From JADLCB01 sp964398315 (lineage in GTDB: Bacteria > Planctomycetota > Phycisphaerae > Tepidisphaerales > Tepidisphaeraceae): a stretch of DNA of 11,625 nt. Shown piece after piece: positions 6,853 to 11,625 of this stretch. Position 1 is the stretch's first letter. Every line of letters starts with the position of its first letter. The notes under the pieces are model-generated. The model was not told the DNA's origin. It made no database searches and was given only the letters and a program-made list of their open reading frames with translations. The position numbers and the translations under genes were made by a program. The stretch lies in the NCBI GenBank assembly GCA_964398315.1, contig CAYNMV010000100.1, forward strand, positions 1-11,625. Direction: 5' to 3'.

Positions 6853-7809
6853 TCACGGATACGGCGCTTTCTTCGGCTCATCACCGGGCAGTTCGAGTGC
6901 GCCGACCAGGTCGGTCAGGCGGTCGATCTTCTGCTCGGCCATGAACTGCGTCAGGCCATCGACGATCTTGTTGGGGGTGGCGGGGTCGACGAAGAGGGCG
7001 GTGCCGATGGCGACGGCGCTGCTGCCGGCGAGGATGAACTCAACCGCATCCTGCCAGTACTGGATGCCGCCCATGCCGATGATGGGGACGCCAGCGCTCT
7101 TGGCCACCGTGCGATAGACGCGGCTGACCAGGTGGAGGGCGATCGGCTTAATCGCCGGGCCGGAAAGGCCGCCGGTGACATTGGCCAGGCGCGGCCGGCG
7201 CTTGTAGATGTCGATCGCCATGGCGGTGAAGGTGTTAACCAGCGAGAGGATGTCGGCCCCGCCGTCGATAGCGCCGCGGGCGGTGGCGGTGATGTCCTCG
7301 ACGTTGGGGCTCAGCTTGACGATCAGCGGCTTGCTGGGCAGGACCTTTTTCACCTCGGCCACCAGCTCGCGCAGCCGGCCGGGGTGGGTGCCGAAAGTCA
7401 GGCCATCCTTTACGTTGGGGCAGGAGACGTTCAACTCGACACCGGCCACGCAGTCCAGGCCGTCCATCGCGCCGCAGGTCTCCGTGTAGTCGTCAAAACT
7501 GTGCCCGGCCACGTTGACGATCACCGGGCAGGGCATCTGCCTCAGCAGCGGGACTTTCTCGGCCAGGAAGCGCTTGAGGCCCACGTTGGCCAGGCCGATG
7601 GCGTTGAGCATGCCGGCCCGCGTTTCGACAATGCGCGTTGGCTGGTTGCCGGGTCGCTCCTCCAGCGTGATCGATTTGGTGACGAACGCGCCCAGGCGCG
7701 ACAGGTCCATGAAGTCGGCGTACTCATTGGCGTAGCCGCACGTCCCCGAGCAGGTGAGGGTCGGGTTGGCCAGCTTCAGCCCACGAAGATTGACGGAAAG
7801 GTCTGCCAC
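6853..7809 (-). CDS. pyrD: Dihydroorotate dehydrogenase, class 1 (PyrD)
   Basis: PyrD oxidises dihydroorotate to orotate in pyrimidine synthesis, using FMN in a TIM barrel. The 318-residue product has the class 1 cytosolic form, with no N-terminal membrane helix and with Cys130 in NVSCPNVK (127-134) as catalytic base; class 2 enzymes have serine there. Other motifs are NAIGLANVG at 69-77, GGLSGPAIKPIAL at 213-225, GMGGI at 245-249 and AIGTALF at 267-273 around the FMN phosphate. A cysteine base plus overall similarity suggests subtype 1B, which normally works with an iron-sulfur/FAD subunit PyrK; no pyrK is in the window. I chose the GTG at 7809 because VADLSVNLRGLKLANP matches the family N-terminus. 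A TTG at 7845 would add 12 unconserved residues, and neither has a good Shine-Dalgarno. It follows the LOG-family gene by about 110 bases. Confidence 0.93.
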   Translation of the reverse strand: MADLSVNLRGLKLANPTLTCSGTCGYANEYADFMDLSRLGAFVTKSITLEERPGNQPTRIVETRAGMLNAIGLANVGLKRFLAEKVPLLRQMPCPVIVNVAGHSFDDYTETCGAMDGLDCVAGVELNVSCPNVKDGLTFGTHPGRLRELVAEVKKVLPSKPLIVKLSPNVEDITATARGAIDGGADILSLVNTFTAMAIDIYKRRPRLANVTGGLSGPAIKPIALHLVSRVYRTVAKSAGVPIIGMGGIQYWQDAVEFILAGSSAVAIGTALFVDPATPNKIVDGLTQFMAEQKIDRLTDLVGALELPGDEPKKAPYP

Positions 7810-7919
7810 GCCGGTGTTTGTACGGAGGCGGGCCGATTCCTGCAAGCCGTACCGGTGGATGCAGCAGCGACCGGGTGGGGGAAGACGGCCGAGGGCAGAA
7901 AACGCGCTGGGGGCCGCTT

Positions 7920-9077
7920 TCAGCCCTCGGCCTTGCCCTGATCCTTGCCATCCTCCGCCGGCAGGTCGTTCAGGTCGTCGATGAGCATGCGCAGGCGGCC
8001 GTGATCGCGTTTGTTGAAGGCGAAGACCAGGCGGTGCAGGTGATCGAGAGCGGGCTCATCCGCCTCGACCTTCAGCGGGCCAGAAACCCGCCACGCGCCG
8101 CTGACCGTGATATCGGCGTAGCGCTCGGACAGGTCGGCCAGTTGCTGTTCGGTTGGGCGGCGGTGCAGGCGAATCAGCAAATTGTTGCGGTGGTAGCGAA
8201 TGGAGTGGAAGTTGTTGTAGAAGTGCCGCGTTTCGCGCACGGCCTCATCGATGCTGTCGGTGATCTTGTAGAGGCGCAGATCTTCGGGGCCGATCAGGCC
8301 GCGGTTGAGCAGTTGCTTCTCGACATAGTCCTGCCACTGTGCCCAGTAGGTGCCGCCGGGTGAATCGACCATGATGATGGGCATCGGCGGGCACTTGCCG
8401 GTCTGGATGAGCGTCAGCACCTCGAACCCTTCATCCATCGTGCCAAACCCGCCGGGGAACAGCGCGATGGCGTGGCTGGAGCGCACGAACATCAGCTTAC
8501 GGGTGAAAAAGTACTTGAAATTGATCAGCTTGGGGTCGTGGGCGATGAAGGGGTTGGTTTTCTGCTCGAATGGCAGGCGGATGGCCAGCCCGAACGAAGG
8601 TTCGGCCTGGGCCCCGGCATGCCCGGCGGCCATGATCCCGCCGCCGGCGCCTGTGATTACCATCCAGCCTGCCTGCGCCATCTGGCGGGCATAGGCGGCG
8701 GCCTGGCGGTAATCCAGGTGGCTCTCCAGCGTGCGGGCCGAGCCGAAAATGCTCACCTTGCGCACATCTCGGTAGGGCGCAAAGACCTTTAGCGAGTAGC
8801 GCAGCTCCTTGAGCGATTTGGCCAGCAACTTGACATCGCCGCGGTTGGTGCGATCGCGCAGCAGCTTGATGGCCGTGCCGACCATATCACCGACGAGGTC
8901 GCCGTTGGGCACCTCCGCCAGCGCGGCGATCAGTTCATCGGCCAGCGGCTGGAGTTGCGACAAATCGGAGCGGGTGACACAGGTCGCCTCGTTCATCGAT
9001 TCCTGCGCCTGCTCCAGGTTCTCACTGATCTGCTGCGACCGCTTGGAAACTTGCCTGCGGGGAGTCTTGGACGCCAT
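7920..9077 (-). CDS. LOG-family (TIGR00730-like) nucleotide-binding protein with long N- and C-terminal extensions
   Basis: The central Rossmann-like domain (about 105-270) carries the LOG signature PGGFGTMDE at 208-216, with RKLMF at 193-197, FGSAR at 111-115 and the glycine-rich TGAGGGIMAAG at 142-152. LOG proteins cleave nucleoside 5'-monophosphates to free base and ribose 5-phosphate, in plants releasing cytokinins; other relatives (PpnN) degrade nucleotides. At 385 residues it is about twice the length of simple LOG enzymes. The first 100 residues are mostly helical and charged (DLSQLQPLADELIAALAEV), and the last 100 contain FHSIRYHRNNLLIRLHRRP. This longer architecture resembles a COG1611 subgroup, and the extra parts may control oligomerisation or ligand response. 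The ATG at 9077 has GGGGG three bases upstream. It heads the unit LOG-pyrD-ribbon A-ribbon B; linkage to pyrD is consistent with nucleotide metabolism. Confidence 0.88.
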   Translation of the reverse strand: MASKTPRRQVSKRSQQISENLEQAQESMNEATCVTRSDLSQLQPLADELIAALAEVPNGDLVGDMVGTAIKLLRDRTNRGDVKLLAKSLKELRYSLKVFAPYRDVRKVSIFGSARTLESHLDYRQAAAYARQMAQAGWMVITGAGGGIMAAGHAGAQAEPSFGLAIRLPFEQKTNPFIAHDPKLINFKYFFTRKLMFVRSSHAIALFPGGFGTMDEGFEVLTLIQTGKCPPMPIIMVDSPGGTYWAQWQDYVEKQLLNRGLIGPEDLRLYKITDSIDEAVRETRHFYNNFHSIRYHRNNLLIRLHRRPTEQQLADLSERYADITVSGAWRVSGPLKVEADEPALDHLHRLVFAFNKRDHGRLRMLIDDLNDLPAEDGKDQGKAEG

Positions 9078-9172
9078 TGTCCCCCATACTTAGCGGAGCA
9101 TGGGCCGGATGGCAAAGGGAGAATCGCCGGGAAGAAGGGCGGACTTTCGCCGCGCGTGCCCCGGGGCCGGCA

Positions 9173-9313
9173 TCAGGGATCGGGCAGGAAAGGAGGCGGC
9201 TCATCCTGCAGGGTGAGGGTGGCGCGATGGGTCATCCCGCTTTTTCTGTCTATGAGCAGGAGCCGATCGCCTGCGTTCACCCAGGACCCATCCGCCGCCG
9301 ACAGCCCATGGTG
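9173..9313 (-). other. Open 46-codon extension beyond the amber stop of the proline-rich gene
   Basis: Directly after the TAG at 9314-9316 the same frame stays open for 46 codons to a TGA at 9173-9175. It reads HHGLSAADGSWVNAGDRLLL, then IDRKSGMTHRATLTLQDEPP and PFLPDP. The segment mixes aromatic, acidic and aliphatic residues and uses GC-rich third positions like a coding sequence. Long chance frames are common at this GC content, so this is suggestive only. The remaining gap to the LOG gene (9078-9172) shows nothing clear. Confidence 0.3.
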
Positions 9314-9892
9314 CTATTGGCCTTGCAGCAGCAGGTCCCAGGACCGCATGGGAAGCTCGGCCGGAGCCAGTTCCGGTGCAGGGCTGAGCGAATCTGCCGG
9401 CGGCTGGCTGAACAGCGATGCCGATGGCTCCGGTGTCGTTGTCACTACCGCCGGGACCGGTACTGCGGGCGCGGGCGGCGGCGGTGTCTGGGACCGCTGG
9501 GCCGGCTGCGCAACCGGCTGGGCCGCCATCGCGGCCGGGGGGGAATCGGCTTTCAGGATCTGCCAGGCAATCCCGCCGCCGCACAATCCCAGCACCAGCA
9601 GCGCTCCGCCAAGCCATTGGGCGGTGCGCTTTTTCGCCATCGGGGAGGCCGGCGCCTCCAGCGCCATATCGGACCTCTCGGCCGGCTCGGCCGCGGCGGG
9701 GGCTTTGGGCTGCGGCGTGGGTGCCGGGCGGGTGGGGGCGGATTGTGCGGGTATCGGGTTGGCCGGCGCGGTCTGCATCGGCATGGGACGCGGCGGCACC
9801 GGGCGTGGACGGGCACCGTTGGCCAGGATCTGCCCCTCGGGCATCTTCAACGTCGACAGCGGCGGAATCCGAATGGTGGTCATGCGCGGCAT
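9314..9892 (-). CDS. Proline-rich single-pass membrane protein, function unknown
   Basis: The product is 192 residues from the ATG at 9892, or 189 from the ATG at 9883. Neither has a clear ribosome binding site, and the first ATG lies in a small CGGCA-TAT-TGCCG palindrome. The N-terminal third begins MTTIRIPPLSTLKMPEGQIL and then becomes Pro/Ala-rich. A basic MAKKRTA precedes one transmembrane helix at about 92-113, and the rest is a Pro/Ala/Gln linker ending WDLLLQGQ. A cytoplasmic tail, one helix and a Pro-rich extracytoplasmic linker resemble GspB-like or PilP-like secretion and pilus accessory proteins, or generic envelope-spanning linkers. No secretion genes are nearby, so I do not assign a function. 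An amber codon ends the frame, and the same frame stays open for 46 codons beyond it, so the gene may be truncated. An alternative upstream start to 10030 looks non-coding. Confidence 0.6.
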   Translation of the reverse strand: MPRMTTIRIPPLSTLKMPEGQILANGARPRPVPPRPMPMQTAPANPIPAQSAPTRPAPTPQPKAPAAAEPAERSDMALEAPASPMAKKRTAQWLGGALLVLGLCGGGIAWQILKADSPPAAMAAQPVAQPAQRSQTPPPPAPAVPVPAVVTTTPEPSASLFSQPPADSLSPAPELAPAELPMRSWDLLLQGQ

Positions 9893-10023
9893 ATTGCCGA
9901 CATCGACCGCCGGCGGGCTCGTCTTAGCCGCTCTCGCCCGCGTCCACCGCCGTTTTCGCACCGGGTGTATCCGTCTGTACCATCTGTAACGCCTGTGCGC
10001 CCCGCCGCCGATTTGCGCGAACC

Positions 10024-10051
10024 TTGACACCCCCGCCGCCGTTCATATCAT
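10024..10051 (+). promoter_or_regulatory. tRNA-Gln promoter
   Basis: A perfect -35 TTGACA at 10024-10029 is followed after 16 bases by TATCAT at 10046-10051, which matches the -10 consensus at four of six positions. Initiation near 10058-10060 leaves a leader of only a few bases before the mature tRNA at 10066. This is the clearest sigma-70-type promoter in the window. Confidence 0.75.
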
Positions 10052-10065
10052 GCTTGAAGGCCGAT

Positions 10066-10136
10066 AGGGGTATGGTGTAACGGTAGCACAGCAGATTCTG
10101 GTTCTGCTTGTCTAGGTTCGAATCCTAGTACCCCTG
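10066..10136 (+). tRNA. tRNA-Gln (anticodon CUG)
   Basis: Seventy-one bases fold as a standard cloverleaf. The acceptor arm AGGGGTA (10066-10072) pairs with TACCCCT (10129-10135), with G10136 as discriminator. The anticodon stem GCAGA/TCTGC encloses the loop TTCTGGT, giving anticodon CTG for glutamine codon CAG. The T arm is CTAGG-TTCGAAT-CCTAG, after a four-base variable loop. The 3' CCA is not encoded and must be added by nucleotidyltransferase. The gene stands alone between its promoter and a terminator. Confidence 0.96.
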
Positions 10137-10154
10137 TTAAAAATCTTGATCTTG

Positions 10155-10172
10155 ACTCGGGTTGCCCCGAGT
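10155..10172 (+). other. Hairpin after tRNA-Gln
   Basis: ACTCGGG (10155-10161) and CCCGAGT (10166-10172) form a perfect seven-base-pair stem with a TTGC loop. No U tract follows, so it is not a terminator by itself. It may protect or guide processing of the precursor tRNA's 3' end. Confidence 0.55.
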
Positions 10173-10189
10173 TGACAGAAGCTGACTTT

Positions 10190-10213
10190 CGCCCGGTTTT
10201 GCCGGGCGATTTT
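10190..10213 (+). terminator. Rho-independent terminator of tRNA-Gln
   Basis: CGCCCGG (10190-10196) pairs perfectly with CCGGGCG (10202-10208) around a TTTTG loop and is followed by ATTTTC with further Ts. It lies 54 bases after the tRNA. The rest of the gap to 10373 contains an AGCAGATG/CATCTGCT inverted repeat (10275-10282 and 10324-10331) and a weaker CTGCGG/CCGCAG hairpin (10330-10352), neither assignable. Confidence 0.85.
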
Positions 10214-10373
10214 CATTTCTCGCCTCATCGGCCGAGATGTCTGAAATTAGCTGGAGTTCATACGAGTTGGCTACAGCAGATGTGTCCAGCTTTGTCTGAA
10301 GATCCATGACTGCTTGCCGGCGGCATCTGCTGCGGGATATCTCCTGCCGCAGAGGTGGGTCATCACACGCAAT

Positions 10374-10592
10374 CTACCGGGGCGATGCCAGCTGCCGGGA
10401 GGCGGCCAGGAGCAGTTCGCCGGCGAGCTTGAGTGCGGCGGCGGCATCCAGATTCACGGCGGATTTGAATGAGGGCGCCAGCGGGTCGGCCGCATCATGA
10501 ACCAGTCGCCGCACCTGGAGGATGATCTGACTGGCATCGCTGTGGACCATAATGCTTTCGCTCCGGTCGAGGTCGATCTTGATTGAACGCAT
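10374..10592 (-). CDS. Small hypothetical protein, 72 residues
   Basis: The ATG at 10592 is preceded at seven bases by GGAG (plus-strand 10600-10603), one of the best ribosome binding sites in the window, and the frame ends in TAG at 10374-10376. The product begins MRSIKIDLDRSESIMVHSDA and continues to a helical, Leu/Ala-rich C-terminus containing LDAAAALKLAGELLLAAS. It has no signal peptide and no cysteine motif, and I do not recognise the family. The Ala/Leu helix looks amphipathic rather than membrane-spanning. The gene is divergent from the heptosyltransferase gene across 87 bases. A longer frame upstream of this ATG runs antisense to that gene and is not credible, so I start at 10592. 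Confidence 0.6.
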   Translation of the reverse strand: MRSIKIDLDRSESIMVHSDASQIILQVRRLVHDAADPLAPSFKSAVNLDAAAALKLAGELLLAASRQLASPR

Positions 10593-10664
10593 GGCGGGGC
10601 TCCGGGGGAAGAAAGTTGTCGCGGGTTGTGCAGCGCGGCATCTCGTCATTGGGCGGTCGGCTGA

Positions 10665-10670
10665 TATACT
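10665..10670 (+). promoter_or_regulatory. Candidate -10 element (TATACT) of the heptosyltransferase gene
   Basis: TATACT, within GATATACT, lies nine bases before the ATG at 10680 and matches the -10 consensus at five of six positions. No good -35 is found at 16-18 bases. Transcription would start two to four bases before the ATG, leaving little room for a ribosome binding site; the intervening G run could also act as a weak one. Confidence 0.4.
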
Positions 10671-10679
10671 GGGGGGCCC

Positions 10680-11625
10680 ATGAGTGAGCCGTCGAGGATT
10701 CTGATCGTTCAGCCAAACTGGGTCGGTGATGCGGTGATGGCGACGCCGCTGCTGCGGGCGATGCGCGAGCGCTTCCCGCAGGCGCATATCGCCTACTTGC
10801 TGCGGCGCTACGTCAAGCCGCTGTACACCGGCATGCCCTGGACCGATCAGCTTATCACCTATCGCACCGGCAAGACCAAGGCCAGGACAGGCAAGGGGAT
10901 TTTCGACCTGGCGGCTCGCCTGCGCGCCGGGAAGTTTGACCTGGCGGTGCTGCTGCCCAACAGCTTCCGCAGCGCCCTGGTCTGCAAGATGGCGGGGATT
11001 GACCGGATTGTCGGCTATGAGCGCGATGGCCGCGGCTTCCTGCTCAGCGACAAGCTCCTGCCGATCAAGGAACGCGGCAAGTTCGTCCCGACGCCAATCG
11101 TCAAGACTTACATGGGCATCGGCGCTTACCTGGGGTGCACCTCGCGCGATCGCACCCTTCGGCTGTTTGTCACGCCCGGCGAGCGGGAAGATGCCCGCGC
11201 GGTATTCCAGCGGGCCGGGCTGGATCCTGATCTGGAGCGGCCGGCGGACCGGGGGCAACCGCCCCTGGTGGTGCTCAATCCCGGCGCCCAGTACGGGGCG
11301 GCCAAGTGCTGGCTGCCGGAGTATTTCGCCGAGGTGGGCGATCGGCTCATCAGCGAGCATGGCGCCACGGTGCTCATCAGCGCAGCGCCCCGGGAACGGC
11401 GGATTGTCGAGGCGATCCAGCGTCACATGCGGCACGCTGCGGTCGATCTGTCGAGTCATGGCATGAGCCTGGGAGCGCTCAAGGAGATCGTCCGCCGCTG
11501 TGACCTGATGATCACCAACGACACCGGCCCGCGACACATCGCCGCGGCGTTTGATGTGCCGGTGGTGACCATCTTCGGGCCGACGTTCCCACAGTGGACC
11601 GAGATCGATTTTCCCAAAGAGCGGC
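10680..11625 (+). CDS. waaF: Lipopolysaccharide heptosyltransferase II (glycosyltransferase family 9), 3' end beyond the window
   Basis: WaaF adds heptose from ADP-heptose to the inner core of lipopolysaccharide on the cytoplasmic face of the inner membrane. The visible 315 codons begin MSEPSRILIVQPNWVGDAVM, where GDAVMATP with Asp17 is the N-terminal acceptor-side motif carrying the putative catalytic aspartate. The C-terminal half shows NPGAQYGAAKCWLPEYFA at 200-217 and TNDTGPRHIAAA at 279-290, the ADP-heptose binding motif of GT9, then IFGPT at 298-302. The family is usually about 340-350 residues, so only some 30-40 residues are missing. The assignment to heptosyltransferase II rather than I or another GT9 enzyme rests on the NPGAQYGxxKxW motif and is likely but not certain. 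The gene implies a Gram-negative outer membrane with a heptose-type core. It starts 87 bases from the divergent 72-residue gene. Confidence 0.9.
   Translation, partial: MSEPSRILIVQPNWVGDAVMATPLLRAMRERFPQAHIAYLLRRYVKPLYTGMPWTDQLITYRTGKTKARTGKGIFDLAARLRAGKFDLAVLLPNSFRSALVCKMAGIDRIVGYERDGRGFLLSDKLLPIKERGKFVPTPIVKTYMGIGAYLGCTSRDRTLRLFVTPGEREDARAVFQRAGLDPDLERPADRGQPPLVVLNPGAQYGAAKCWLPEYFAEVGDRLISEHGATVLISAAPRERRIVEAIQRHMRHAAVDLSSHGMSLGALKEIVRRCDLMITNDTGPRHIAAAFDVPVVTIFGPTFPQWTEIDFPKER

Noticed and set aside
9314..9316. Pyrrolysine or programmed read-through at the TAG
   Set aside because: No pyl gene or read-through context is visible; point mutation, sequencing error or a genuine stop are simpler.
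5808..9973. 14-base repeat accgggtgtatccg at 5808-5821 and 9960-9973
   Set aside because: About one such match is expected by chance in a window this size, and no further similarity surrounds it.
8955..10027. Two long overlapping plus-strand frames rich in Gly, Arg and Ala
   Set aside because: They are antisense to the LOG start and the proline-rich gene; Gly/Arg-rich translation is typical of the complement of Pro/Ala-rich GC codons.
10374..11537. 387-codon minus-strand open frame
   Set aside because: Most of it is antisense to the well-supported waaF gene. Only its last 72 codons, with their own ribosome binding site, were kept.

Overview
The window most likely comes from a Gram-negative-type member of the Planctomycetota, probably class Phycisphaerae. 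This is inference from three things: two small membrane proteins ending in a CPTC(G/R)YDLRATPxRCPECG zinc ribbon, a C-terminal signature I associate with that class; the high GC content; and a lipopolysaccharide-type heptosyltransferase. No 16S gene or other decisive marker is present. All protein genes are on the minus strand except the last; the tRNA and the last gene are on the plus strand.

Layout by plus-strand coordinate (minus-strand genes are transcribed right to left). 1-453: 5' part of a secreted LTxxQ (Spy/CpxP-like) protein that runs into a 93-base near-pure G tract at the window edge. 569-1900: rmuC. 1979-2156: a YqaE/Pmp3 membrane peptide broken by a one-base frameshift. 2319-3674: dnaB replicative helicase. 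3920-4276: a PilZ-domain protein. 4526-5713: a class V aminotransferase of the cysteine desulfurase family, followed by a U-tract terminator. 5860-9077: a probable four-gene unit in the order LOG-family protein, pyrD, ribbon protein A, ribbon protein B. 9314-9892: a proline-rich single-pass membrane protein whose frame continues 46 codons beyond an amber stop. 10066-10136: tRNA-Gln(CUG) with a good promoter and a terminator. 10374-10592: an unrecognised 72-residue gene, divergent from a heptosyltransferase II gene that starts at 10680 and is cut by the window end.

Most of this is core housekeeping: DNA replication (DnaB), nuclease-type genome maintenance (RmuC), pyrimidine synthesis (PyrD), nucleotide or cytokinin-type chemistry (LOG family), sulfur or selenium transfer, translation (tRNA-Gln) and envelope glycan assembly. 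The genes do not form one pathway, and I see no defence island, CRISPR array, transposase, integrase or biosynthetic cluster. I did not find a convincing undescribed system. The points most worth checking are the frameshift in the YqaE-like gene, a shared TAGAAT-N6-ATG start arrangement suggesting leaderless mRNAs, a cluster of GGCCCTG repeats between dnaB and the YqaE-like gene, the tandem ribbon paralogues, the amber codon in the proline-rich gene, and the G tract at the edge.
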